From a virus: a stretch of 20,635 nucleotides of DNA. Position numbers and translations under genes: made by a program. The notes below the pieces were generated by a model. That model did no database searches. It was given only the letters and a program-made list of their open reading frames with translations, and was not told the DNA's origin. Where the stretch lies: positions 1-20,635 of the IMG/VR virus record IMGVR_UViG_3300032087_005353. One strand, written 5' to 3'. Positions 6,983 to 12,509 of this stretch are shown here, in pieces. Each line of letters opens with the position of its first letter. Position 1 is the stretch's first letter.

Positions 6983-7296
6983 AATGCTTCCTCCTCACTG
7001 GCACACTCACCTGCGATGGCGGAATATGCTGCGGCGTCTATGTATGTGTCGGGTTTCGGCTCTCCGAAGAAAGTACGGGCGATCTTTTGCTGGACATTTA
7101 GCCATGCTACGTCCTCAGCAGTGATCTGGTAATTATTTACAGCATTGCCAATTGAGCGGCCCTTAGTTTTGCCTACAAGATAGGCTTGCCATAGCTCGGC
7201 TATGTTGGTAAGGTTGACCCAGGGTTCTCCGTATTCTTTGTTACGATCATTGCCTGTGATATTGATGGCGTCTTCGAGAAGTTTTACGCGGTTCAT
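6979..7296 (-). CDS. DUF6378 family phage protein
   Basis: The ATG at 7296 gives 105 residues and is preceded by AGGAAAGATATCATT; an upstream in-frame Met at 7362 lies inside the neighbouring gene and was rejected. The protein shows the DUF6378 pattern: REYG-like NKEYGEPWVNLTNIAELW, then ITAEDVAWLNVQQKIAR, then PDTYIDAAAYSAIAGE. It is a small, acidic-ended, all-helical protein found in many phages near replication and methylation genes. A nucleotide-pyrophosphohydrolase-like helical bundle has some resemblance, but catalytic residues were not confirmed. It overlaps the methyltransferase start by four bases (GTGA), so the two are probably coupled. Function unknown. Confidence 0.75.
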   Translation of the reverse strand: MNRVKLLEDAINITGNDRNKEYGEPWVNLTNIAELWQAYLVGKTKGRSIGNAVNNYQITAEDVAWLNVQQKIARTFFGEPKPDTYIDAAAYSAIAGECASEEEAL

Positions 7297-7309
7297 AATG
7301 ATATCTTTC

Positions 7310-7540
7310 CTATCTTTGCTCGCTGGGCGCGTATTCGCCTGTCCAAGGCCACTTCCCCGCAACTTTCATTTCGAGACTGAAAGCGCCAACTTCTGTAGAT
7401 TTTGTTCTATCTATCGGCTTTGTCCCCGGCGGGTCGTACCAAACCATGAAGCATGGGCTACATATAGGATATGAACCATGGAAGGGGCTGTGTCTCAAGT
7501 GTTCAGTCCCTCCACACGCGCTGCAATTCTGGTCTGTCAT
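7310..7540 (-). CDS. Small zinc-ribbon-like protein
   Basis: The 76 residues start at ATG 7540 behind GAAAGGATTATCAA, the leader used across this phage. Two cysteine pairs, CSACGG (C6, C9) and CSPCF (C27, C30), are separated by about 17 residues with two histidines, a typical zinc-ribbon arrangement. The remainder (WYDPPGTKP..., EMKVAGKWPW) has no recognisable domain. It may bind nucleic acid or protein, but nothing specifies a partner. The terminator-like hairpin at 7565-7585 lies just upstream, so this gene may begin a separate transcript that continues into DUF6378 and the methyltransferase. Confidence 0.75.
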   Translation of the reverse strand: MTDQNCSACGGTEHLRHSPFHGSYPICSPCFMVWYDPPGTKPIDRTKSTEVGAFSLEMKVAGKWPWTGEYAPSEQR

Positions 7541-7564
7541 TTGATAATCCTTTCAGTGGTTAAA

Positions 7565-7585
7565 AGGGGGCCATGACAGCCCCCT
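7565..7585 (-). terminator. Rho-independent terminator candidate
   Basis: A perfect 7-bp stem, AGGGGGC / GCCCCCT, encloses a 7-base loop. On the minus strand the stem is followed by TTTTAA, counting the last stem T. It lies 18 bases after the stop of the gene at 7604-8071 and before the start at 7540, the right place to end the recombination transcript. The U-tract is short, so termination may be partial. Confidence 0.6.
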
Positions 7586-7603
7586 CACTTGATTTAATTC
7601 CGC

Positions 7604-8071
7604 TCAGACTTCCGCTGTACGACCGATCTCGGCGTAGATGATCTCTGGATCATTTGGGTCAGCGCGGTGAGTGATTTCGCCCACGCACTGCGCGCCGACT
7701 GAGGCAGACAGGGCTTCGGAGATTGACAGCGATTCGTCAACACCGAGGTGGCCGAGGAAACGGCGCAGGTTGAACATGGAACGCTCGAAGGCGGCCTTAT
7801 CATCTTCGTCAGTTGAAAAGAGGAAAGACTTCCGATTGAGCGCGCCTTGAACATTGCCGAAATCACCCAGCTCATCAGGGTCCACATCGTCACGTGCCTC
7901 GACGCAAGTCATTTGGAAAGTGACACGCTCGAAGGATGTTCCGGTGCGAGCGCTGTCGAACTCGTCATGCTCTGGCAACTTGTTGACCTGCCAAACGTAG
8001 TGGCCGACAGGGAGGTTTGGCGGGCGCTTGATGTCTTCGAGGTTGCGGTCTAGTGCATCTGAAAATTTCAT
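7604..8071 (-). CDS. Conserved phage protein, possible ssDNA-binding partner of the recombinase
   Basis: The 155-residue protein is acidic and opens MKFSDALDRNLEDIKRPPNLPVGHYVWQVNK. Strand-rich segments (FERVTFQMTCVEARDDV, GALNRKSFLFSTDED, CVGEITHRADP) follow. The central layout, a beta strand pattern followed by an acidic insert and an FxRxLxxLG-like helix (SMFNLRRFLGHLG), resembles the small proteins (DUF669-like) that accompany phage annealing recombinases. The match is by general appearance only. It is directly downstream of the Sak4-like ATPase, with a structured 77-base gap between, and a terminator candidate follows it. The start ATG at 8071 has AGAAAG about ten bases upstream, a weak form of the leader. 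Confidence 0.6.
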   Translation of the reverse strand: MKFSDALDRNLEDIKRPPNLPVGHYVWQVNKLPEHDEFDSARTGTSFERVTFQMTCVEARDDVDPDELGDFGNVQGALNRKSFLFSTDEDDKAAFERSMFNLRRFLGHLGVDESLSISEALSASVGAQCVGEITHRADPNDPEIIYAEIGRTAEV

Positions 8072-8100
8072 TGTATTTGCTTTCTGTTGTTTAGGTTAAT

Positions 8101-8149
8101 GGCGACATTCGCAGTCGAGGTGTCGCCGTGCCGGGTTATGACTGCGAAT
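8101..8149 (-). promoter_or_regulatory. Two mutually exclusive hairpins in an intergenic leader
   Basis: Arms GGCGACA (8101-8107) and TGTCGCC (8121-8127) form one perfect stem. Arms ATTCGCAGTC (8107-8116) and GACTGCGAAT (8140-8149) form a second perfect 10-bp stem. The second left arm lies inside the first hairpin, so both cannot form together. They begin at the stop of the Sak4-like gene and precede the start at 8071. Neither is followed by a clear U-run. Confidence 0.55.
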
Positions 8150-8937
8150 TAGGTGCCTTTCAGGGCTTTAAATATATCCGCCAAACCAGTCTCGATAGGG
8201 TAATCGGCCTCAATCCGCATCGGTGCTGGGTTTTTGAGGTCGATCATCGAGGTCGGAAAAGTTTTGATCCGGCGCTTGACGTTCTTGCCGCTGCCACTGG
8301 TTTCTGAGAGGATCATGGTGTTGAAGAAGCTGGGGAGTTTTGGGCCAAGCGCCTTACCGATAGAGCTGGCATAGCCTTTGGTCATTCCCGTGGCTGTCTC
8401 GGTCATTTCAACATGCGAGATCACTATGACGTTAGTGCGGAAACCCTCCGAGGTAAGATTGGCCATGAGGTCCATCAGGAGGTCTTGCGCCATCTTATAC
8501 CACTGGCGAGGGTCTTTTGATCCGGCGTTGGTTGCTCTCGCCCATTGGAAGGCCGCTCGACCGAGGTGCGTCAAGCTGTCAATTACTACAATGGTGTTTG
8601 CGCCCCACTCGGCAGGGTCCGAGCCGTCGTCGGGCCATTTTTCGAGGCAGGTGAGAGTGTCCATATATGCTTTAGGGGAACCTGCCAGCTTCGGACCCAT
8701 TGAGGTCATTTTCATTTTGTCACGGAAGGTTTGATACTGGATGTTGTCAAGTTTATCAGGACATTCCTCTTTGACATGGTTTATGAGGGCGTCGAGTCCT
8801 GCGTCGAGGTCGATGATACGGAGTTTGTACCCGGCGGCAACAAGGCTGGTGAGTGCGCCCGTTTTCCCTGCTCCTGAGTTACCGATAAAAAGGAGTCTCG
8901 CAAACTCGGAGGAAGTGTGTTCTGAAGCGCTGGCCAT
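8149..8937 (-). CDS. RecA-like P-loop ATPase, Sak4/AAA_24 type recombinase
   Basis: The 262 residues carry Walker A G19-NSGAGKT-26 in the first 30 residues, preceded by the strand ARLLFI. IIDLDAG follows at 41-47 and Walker B NTIVVIDSLTHL ends at D120. A later IVISHVEMTE segment is like the sensor strand of RecA-fold proteins. This order and size fit AAA_24/Sak4 phage proteins, which act with ssDNA-binding proteins in single-strand annealing recombination. The flanking PD-(D/E)XK nuclease (9027-10025) and the small acidic protein (7604-8071) support a recombination module. The start ATG has AAAAGGTATTACAC upstream. Sak4 function is inferred from motifs and context. Confidence 0.8.
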   Translation of the reverse strand: MASASEHTSSEFARLLFIGNSGAGKTGALTSLVAAGYKLRIIDLDAGLDALINHVKEECPDKLDNIQYQTFRDKMKMTSMGPKLAGSPKAYMDTLTCLEKWPDDGSDPAEWGANTIVVIDSLTHLGRAAFQWARATNAGSKDPRQWYKMAQDLLMDLMANLTSEGFRTNVIVISHVEMTETATGMTKGYASSIGKALGPKLPSFFNTMILSETSGSGKNVKRRIKTFPTSMIDLKNPAPMRIEADYPIETGLADIFKALKGT

Positions 8938-9026
8938 GTGTAATACCTTTTATGGAGCCATGTTGCGATGGCGTGGAGGTGGAGAGGCTCGACGTGCGAG
9001 CGGAAGCGAATAGAGCTGGGGCGCAT
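8938..9026 (-). other. Gap between nuclease and recombinase genes
   Basis: These 89 bases hold the recombinase ribosome-binding leader (AAAAGGTATTACAC) and a 5-bp hairpin GCTCG/CGAGC at 8987-9001. A frame opening right after the nuclease stop (TAAATG) runs through here, but most of it lies over the recombinase gene and is not supported. Confidence 0.4.
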
Positions 9027-10025
9027 TTAGCGGGCTTTCAGAGGGTCCCAATTATGGGGGATGAAATCGCTCTTGAGGTAGTTTTCCCGGACCGAGGGGC
9101 TGCGGGCGCAGATGTAGCGAAACTCACAGCCGCCGTAATTGCCACAAGCTGTCAGGTTCATAGGGAATTTCTCTGCACGAACATACTCGTTCATTTTGTA
9201 AATGGTTTCGAGGGTGGACTCATACCATTCGGCCAGTTGATCTTTGGAGCGTGTTGTGATGCCACGCTCAAAGCGTGTGAAATTTACAGCGATCTGCGCG
9301 GCGTCAATTATCACACCTCGGATTGGCGTATGCAAGACTTGCTGCCCGGCCCATGAGTACATTGACATCTGATTGTTGGGCGAGAACTGCTCGAAGAAGT
9401 ACGTGCCGACAGTTCCGCCTGTAGTTTTTTGGTCTGCGATGAATAGGTGACCGCCCATTTCAACCACACGGTCGAGGTGTCCGCAGAATACGAAATCATC
9501 GTTTGCCTCGATGGTGAAGGATAGCTCGACGGCAGGTTTGCCTGAAGTCAGGTGGTATGTTGTCAGGCCCTCGTGTTCTTCATCACCGAATTGCTCAATG
9601 TACCAAACGATTGTACGGATCAGGGCTGGGCGAGTTTTCTTGGCGTCATTGAAATCTCGGACATGACCGACTCGAGCGCCATTCTCATCTCGTTTGATAT
9701 TGGACTCCTCTGGGACTTCCCGCTCACCCGCGACTGGTTCGATGGTTTCATACTGCCAGGAGGTAAGCATGGCTTCGCGGACTACCTTGCGGAGTGCCTC
9801 GTCAATTGAGTCGCCTTCGGCGCGGTGGAGGTAGAAATGCTCAAGGCATGATGCGTAGATGCCGCCGAAGAGTAGGTGGACAGAGAGACGTTTGGGCTGA
9901 AGGCCGCAGATCATTTTGTAATAGTATTTGCGCGGGCATGTTTGGGCAAGTTCGAGGGAAGTAGCATCCCACGCCATCTGGACTCCGTTCTCGACGGAGC
10001 GCTTCGAGTTGAATAGTGGTGTCAT
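9027..10025 (-). CDS. PD-(D/E)XK nuclease with probable Fe-S cluster (Cas4/AddB-like)
   Basis: The 332 residues show the Cas4/AddB exonuclease pattern. A conserved opening SLELAQTCPRKYYY has C30, then H63 (LEHFY), D185 (GHLDRV), D198-QK-200 (IADQKTTGG) and Q219-MSM-Y223. A C-terminal set C294, C300, C306 follows. C30 with the three late cysteines is the usual four-cysteine iron-sulphur signature of this group. Such enzymes resect DNA ends 5'-3' to make single strands for an annealing recombinase; the Sak4-like gene is next downstream. The ATG overlaps the preceding stop as ATGA. No helicase domain is attached. The catalytic assignment is by motif reading, not structural alignment. Confidence 0.87.
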   Translation of the reverse strand: MTPLFNSKRSVENGVQMAWDATSLELAQTCPRKYYYKMICGLQPKRLSVHLLFGGIYASCLEHFYLHRAEGDSIDEALRKVVREAMLTSWQYETIEPVAGEREVPEESNIKRDENGARVGHVRDFNDAKKTRPALIRTIVWYIEQFGDEEHEGLTTYHLTSGKPAVELSFTIEANDDFVFCGHLDRVVEMGGHLFIADQKTTGGTVGTYFFEQFSPNNQMSMYSWAGQQVLHTPIRGVIIDAAQIAVNFTRFERGITTRSKDQLAEWYESTLETIYKMNEYVRAEKFPMNLTACGNYGGCEFRYICARSPSVRENYLKSDFIPHNWDPLKAR

Positions 10026-10267
10026 TCTATTAGCTTTCCAAATTTATCTACGGTCAGAACCTGGACGGGTGGGTGGGTAGTGCCGCAGACGCAGAGCACG
10101 ACATGGCCACCGTCGATAATGGCCTGACGCTCAAAGGCATTAGGTTTCCACATGGATTTCATCATATTGACTCCATCCACATTCTCATCCTCGATAGGTA
10201 AAGTGACGTATTCTGGCTGAGCTTTTGCCAACTCGCGAGTCTTATTGGTGATGTCTACGGGGATCAT
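10022..10267 (-). CDS. Hypothetical phage protein, 81 residues
   Basis: This protein has no recognised domain. A charged, helical N-terminus (NKTRELAKAQPEYVTLPIEDENVDG) leads to a C-terminal half with the segment WKPNAFERQAIIDGGHVVLCVCGTTHPPVQVL. The GGxVxLxVxGxxHPP motif recurs in many small phage proteins I have seen described only as hypothetical. Two cysteines two residues apart (CVC) do not make a full metal site alone. It overlaps the nuclease start by ATGA and the upstream 73-residue gene by ATGA, so it is an internal member of the recombination operon. Confidence 0.75.
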   Translation of the reverse strand: MIPVDITNKTRELAKAQPEYVTLPIEDENVDGVNMMKSMWKPNAFERQAIIDGGHVVLCVCGTTHPPVQVLTVDKFGKLIE

Positions 10268-10485
10268 AGATCAAAGTCCAATTTCAAGCCGCTGACCTTC
10301 TTCTGCGCTGCCGTGAGTTTTTTCGGTGCGCCCGATTTGGAGACTGGTGTGGAGTTATATAGGACACGACGCTCGCGCATGTGCGTTATGATCTCGTCGA
10401 TGTCGTCATTAGTTAAGTCGAGCGGATCAATGGAAAAGAGTCTGTTGATGTCAGTTTTTGGCGGCTCGTCTGTCGGGTCAGTCAT
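10264..10485 (-). CDS. Hypothetical phage protein, 73 residues
   Basis: The start is taken as the ATG at 10485, because AAAGGA then ends eight bases before it. The nearer in-frame ATG at 10494 lies inside that same AAAGGATG site and could not use it. The protein is acidic at the N-terminus, then FSIDPLDLTNDDIDEIITHMRERR, predicted to be helical, and finishes with a basic Ala/Lys-rich stretch. No catalytic motif is seen. It may be a small adaptor or DNA-associated protein; the family is unknown to me. The stop overlaps the next start as ATGA. Confidence 0.75.
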   Translation of the reverse strand: MTDPTDEPPKTDINRLFSIDPLDLTNDDIDEIITHMRERRVLYNSTPVSKSGAPKKLTAAQKKVSGLKLDFDL

Positions 10486-10503
10486 GCTGGTCATCCTTTG
10501 AAA

Positions 10504-10692
10504 TTAGAGTTTGGCGTCAACGTCAGGCAGCTCGCTTGCCTCTTCTTTTTTCCACCGATCAACGAGGTCGCGGACAAGAGTGCGGATTACCTCGGAGGTT
10601 GCTATACCTTTCGGCTTGCAGACCGACTCAATGTAATCCCAATCACCTGCGCGCAGGTTCAAGGTATGTTTTTGGATGTTCGAGTTTGTCAT
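10504..10692 (-). CDS. Ribbon-helix-helix (Arc/MetJ-like) DNA-binding protein
   Basis: The 62 residues start at the ATG overlapping the previous stop (ATGA, 10689-10692); longer frames upstream cross the neighbouring gene. QKHTLNLRAGDWDYIESV forms a beta strand and first helix, then PKGIATSEVIRTLVRDLVDRW forms the second helix. This is the usual ribbon-helix-helix layout. The C-terminal tail is acidic. Such proteins act as dimers binding short inverted repeats, often as repressors of their own operon. A plausible target is the dyad at 11913-11929, but the link is only a guess. The fold call is by sequence pattern. Confidence 0.78.
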   Translation of the reverse strand: MTNSNIQKHTLNLRAGDWDYIESVCKPKGIATSEVIRTLVRDLVDRWKKEEASELPDVDAKL

Positions 10693-10883
10693 TTTTTCAC
10701 TATCCATAGTTCGCCTTGAGGGTCTGTGGGCGAGATTGTAAAGGAGAGGCAAGCTAAATCCTGATCGACCTTGCGCTCGGCATAGAGTTTCTGACGCAAG
10801 CGTTCCGGCGAAGTAGTTTTGACTACGATACCGGATTGCGAGTTCAGGGCTTGATAGAGAAGGTCGATCAGTGGAATTTGCAC
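10689..10883 (-). CDS. Small hypothetical phage protein, 64 residues
   Basis: The start is GTG at 10883, immediately after the TAA of the HIRAN gene (TAAGTG) with GAGGAAAG about six bases upstream. The sequence reads MQIPLIDLLYQAL, then SGIVVKTTSPERLRQKLYAERK, then CLSFTISPTDPQGELWIVKK. It is a compact alpha/beta protein with no known catalytic motif. The pattern KTTSPERLRQKLY is one I associate with small conserved proteins of alphaproteobacterial phages, without known function. It ends in an ATGA overlap with the ribbon-helix-helix gene, suggesting shared expression. Confidence 0.75.
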   Translation of the reverse strand: MQIPLIDLLYQALNSQSGIVVKTTSPERLRQKLYAERKVDQDLACLSFTISPTDPQGELWIVKK

Positions 10884-11207
10884 TTAGCTTTCCTCGGGGG
10901 TGAGGGTGCAGATTGGATGGATGTTGCGGCCACGCTGCTCCATGTATTCTACAGTGCAATGGTATTTTTGGCCGTCGTCGAGTTGCGCTGCGAGGAAGGG
11001 AGCCGCGCCGCCATTGGCCGACTCAATGTATCCGATATGCTCGCCGTTGTATAGAACCTTCACAGCGAACTCGTCGTACTGGTTGTCAGGCTCCCGTTCG
11101 AGGTCAAGGGAAAGTGGAGGCACGAAATTTGCGACCATAGACTTAATGTCCTGGCCACGAAAGTGCATACCTACTACAGCAACGTCGTTAAAGATAGGTG
11201 CGGTCAT
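10884..11207 (-). CDS. HIRAN-domain protein
   Basis: The 107 residues are essentially one HIRAN domain: VVGMHFRGQDIKSMV, then LSLDLEREPDNQYDEFAVKVLYNGEHIGYIESA, then APFLAAQLDDGQKYHCTVEYM. The hallmark REPDNxYDxxAV and the GYI element are both present. HIRAN domains in Rad5/HLTF helicases bind 3' single-stranded ends at stalled forks, but free-standing bacterial and phage versions are less well understood. Near a Sak4-like recombinase and a nuclease, a role with DNA ends is plausible. The ATG at 11207 follows GAAAGGTTTCCAA, the phage leader. No nuclease or helicase domain is attached. Confidence 0.85.
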   Translation of the reverse strand: MTAPIFNDVAVVGMHFRGQDIKSMVANFVPPLSLDLEREPDNQYDEFAVKVLYNGEHIGYIESANGGAAPFLAAQLDDGQKYHCTVEYMEQRGRNIHPICTLTPEES

Positions 11208-11271
11208 TTGGAAACCTTTCTGAGTGGTGGGGTGGGATAGAGCAACTACCGGGTAGGTGGCTGTTCAATCC

Positions 11272-11306
11272 CGCGAGCCTCTGGGGATGTGGGGGAGTGG
11301 CTCGCG
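11272..11306 (-). promoter_or_regulatory. Hairpin in the HIRAN gene leader
   Basis: Perfect 8-bp arms CGCGAGCC (11272-11279) and GGCTCGCG (11299-11306) enclose a 19-base purine-rich (plus strand) loop. It lies in the 150-base gap 11208-11357, which carries no supported gene. There is no U-run after it on the minus strand, so a processing or stabilising structure is more likely than a terminator. Confidence 0.5.
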
Positions 11307-11314
11307 AGAAAGTA

Positions 11315-11350
11315 TCCGGCGGGAAAGGATTACCAGTCAAATCCGCCGGA
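11315..11350 (-). promoter_or_regulatory. Hairpin whose loop is complementary to phage ribosome-binding leaders
   Basis: Perfect 8-bp arms TCCGGCGG (11315-11322) and CCGCCGGA (11343-11350) enclose a 20-base loop. Plus-strand bases 11323-11335 read GAAAGGATTACCA, so the leftward RNA carries the complement, UGGUAAUCCUUUC. The same 13 bases form the leaders of the genes starting at 15896 and 20596. It begins 7 bases after the stop of the 162-residue gene. Confidence 0.55.
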
Positions 11351-11357
11351 ATGCTGC

Positions 11358-11846
11358 TTAGAGTGCGATGTCGGAAAGTTTCTCGCGCTCTTTGATGTTT
11401 TTCTTGGCTGCAGCAACGACTGCCTCGTTTTCGGCCAACTCGGCAATCTTGTTTTTGATCGCGTCCTCGCCATTTTCGGCCAAGTATTCCTTCTGCGTCT
11501 TGCCCATTTCTTTGAGCTTGCCGCTGATCCATGCGCGGGCAATAGAGTGTGCCTCTTTTTCGACTGGATCAAGACGAGTGCTGCCGCCGCCGACTGACGC
11601 CAAGGTGAACTCGTAGGTCGCATCGTAGTCTTTGACGATGGCCTGTGCTTCGGCCTGAACTGACTCTTCGGTCGCGCCTTCCGCTTCGAGCATCTCTTTG
11701 ATCTCTTTGCGCTTGTTGTTGGCGATGTTCTCGGCGCGTGTCTGGTTCAGCGATTTTGCCTCGGCCTCGGTGATTGTGTGGCCAGCGGCATATGGCAGTG
11801 AAACGTCAACTTTGACGCCCTGAACTGTGATGGTTTTGGTATCCAT
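11358..11846 (-). CDS. Conserved hypothetical phage protein with coiled-coil character
   Basis: The 162 residues begin with a small strand region (ITVQGVKVDVSLPYAAGHTITE). A long, strongly charged helical part rich in Ala, Glu and Lys follows, likely coiled coil: EAEAKSLNQTRAENIANNKRKE, then an acidic stretch and KIAELAENEAVVAAAKKNIKER. A central GGGSTRLDPVEKEAHSIARAWI segment breaks the helix. There is no catalytic motif, cysteine or membrane segment. It is isolated by regulatory gaps on both sides, so it may be expressed at high level from its own promoter (see 11913-11941). A scaffold or DNA-associated role is possible but not shown. CGGAG lies 12 bases upstream of the ATG. Confidence 0.78.
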   Translation of the reverse strand: MDTKTITVQGVKVDVSLPYAAGHTITEAEAKSLNQTRAENIANNKRKEIKEMLEAEGATEESVQAEAQAIVKDYDATYEFTLASVGGGSTRLDPVEKEAHSIARAWISGKLKEMGKTQKEYLAENGEDAIKNKIAELAENEAVVAAAKKNIKEREKLSDIAL

Positions 11847-11912
11847 TTTGGAAACTCCGTTTTCTGTTTGGGTTATGTGTTGGCCGGGCCAACTTCTGCG
11901 GTTCGTGTCTGT

Positions 11913-11941
11913 ACCGTATCCGATACGGTTTCGGGTGTCAA
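11913..11941 (-). promoter_or_regulatory. Promoter candidate with overlapping operator-like dyad
   Basis: On the minus strand TTGACA (11936-11941) is followed after exactly 17 bases by TACGGT (11913-11918), a weak -10. A near-perfect dyad, ACCGTATC-C-GATACGGT (11913-11929), covers the -10 and most of the spacer, as repressor sites often do. It is about 70 bases upstream of the start at 11846. Confidence 0.4.
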
Positions 11942-11979
11942 GGTCAAAATGACCAATCTGATTGAATTATTGGCGGATG

Positions 11980-12004
11980 TTGGGGGTGAACTTGCCGCCC
12001 CCAA
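11980..12004 (-). promoter_or_regulatory. Hairpin after the 20-codon ORF
   Basis: Perfect 7-bp arms TTGGGGG and CCCCCAA enclose an 11-base loop. On the minus strand it begins 7 bases after the stop of the ORF at 12012-12074. There is no run of T after it, so if it ends transcription it does so weakly. Confidence 0.45.
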
Positions 12005-12011
12005 ACGCGGT

Positions 12012-12074
12012 TTAGAAGTTGGCGCTTTCATTAGGGCCGGGAATGTCGCGGACGAGGGTGAAAAATTTAAACAT
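12012..12074 (-). CDS. 20-codon ORF, possible leader peptide
   Basis: The ORF encodes MFKFFTLVRDIPGPNESANF. It is called mainly because its ATG sits eight bases after GAAAGGA, the leader that marks real starts throughout this strand. It is followed by a 7-bp hairpin and then by the promoter candidate of the 162-residue gene. A longer alternative frame (start 12091) uses an ATG without a leader. It could be a leader peptide controlling downstream transcription or the shortened start of a decayed gene; the sequence does not decide. Confidence 0.35.
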   Translation of the reverse strand: MFKFFTLVRDIPGPNESANF

Positions 12075-12095
12075 TGTGTAGTTCCTTTCATGGGA

Positions 12096-12129
12096 GCGGA
12101 ATTGCTCCGCGCAACAGCCGGGTAGGCTG
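12096..12129 (-). promoter_or_regulatory. Two adjacent small hairpins
   Basis: Stem GCGGA/TCCGC (12096-12110) and stem CAGCC/GGCTG (12115-12129), each with a 5-base loop, fill the gap after the stop at 12140. The second can extend outward with one wobble pair. They are GC-rich but lack a U-tract. Confidence 0.4.
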
Positions 12130-12139
12130 CTGGCCGGAA

Positions 12140-12340
12140 TTATTCCATCTTAGCGTTGATTTCGTCCTCACGATCCTCGATCAGTTGGCGCAAGGCTTTG
12201 AGGGCTGTTTGGACTTCGTGATCGAGGGCGGGGGTCGGGAGAGGTACGGCGAGGCCCGTGGGCTGATGAATTAGCTCACCCTTGTGCATGACGTATGTAG
12301 GGATTTCGCCTCGATTATCTCGAATAGGCTCGCGTGGCAT
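12140..12340 (-). CDS. Small hypothetical protein, 66 residues
   Basis: The ATG at 12340 has an ideal leader (CTGAAAGGAACTAAAC). The N-terminal half is MPREPIRDNRGEIPTYVMHKGELIHQPTGLAVPLP, polar and probably strand-rich. The C-terminal half, ALDHEVQTALKALRQLIEDREDEINAKME, is an amphipathic helix that could form a coiled coil. No domain was recognised. The start region lies inside a second overlapping frame (12315-12509), which is one of the few places here where two plausible frames compete. Function unknown. Confidence 0.72.
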   Translation of the reverse strand: MPREPIRDNRGEIPTYVMHKGELIHQPTGLAVPLPTPALDHEVQTALKALRQLIEDREDEINAKME

Positions 12341-12509
12341 GTTTAGTTCCTTTCAGGCTGGGTATGGTCTGTTCAGAGTGTGAATGGACCACATGTACCT
12401 CATCCATGTTCACGGCTATAGCGAGGGAGGTGATGCGGTCCTCCAAATTGGCTGATGTTAGGAGAGCCAGATTGGCTTTCAGTTGGTTCATTACTTGGGA
12501 CATCTTCAC
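12315..12509 (-). CDS. Overlapping ORF candidate, 64 residues
   Basis: This frame overlaps the end of the 95-residue gene by 110 bases and the start of the 66-residue gene by 26. It contains a well-structured-looking sequence, MSQVMNQLKANLALLTSANLEDR followed by ITSLAIAVNMDEVHVVHSH. By contrast the 95-residue gene ends in a low-complexity Ser/Pro/Gly/His-rich tail. Its start (GTG 12509 or ATG 12503) has only a weak ribosome-binding site. It may be a real overlapping gene, the original C-terminus of the upstream gene after a frameshift, or chance. Confidence 0.33.
   Translation of the reverse strand: MKMSQVMNQLKANLALLTSANLEDRITSLAIAVNMDEVHVVHSHSEQTIPSLKGTKHATRAYSR

Noticed and set aside
8781-9026. 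Frame opening at TAAATG after the nuclease stop
   Set aside because: Most of it lies over the Sak4-like gene and its sequence is Ser/Pro/Thr-rich with no ribosome-binding site.
11873-12091. 72-codon frame starting at the ATG at 12091
   Set aside because: The ATG is part of the leader of the 20-codon ORF and has no site of its own; the protein is low-complexity.
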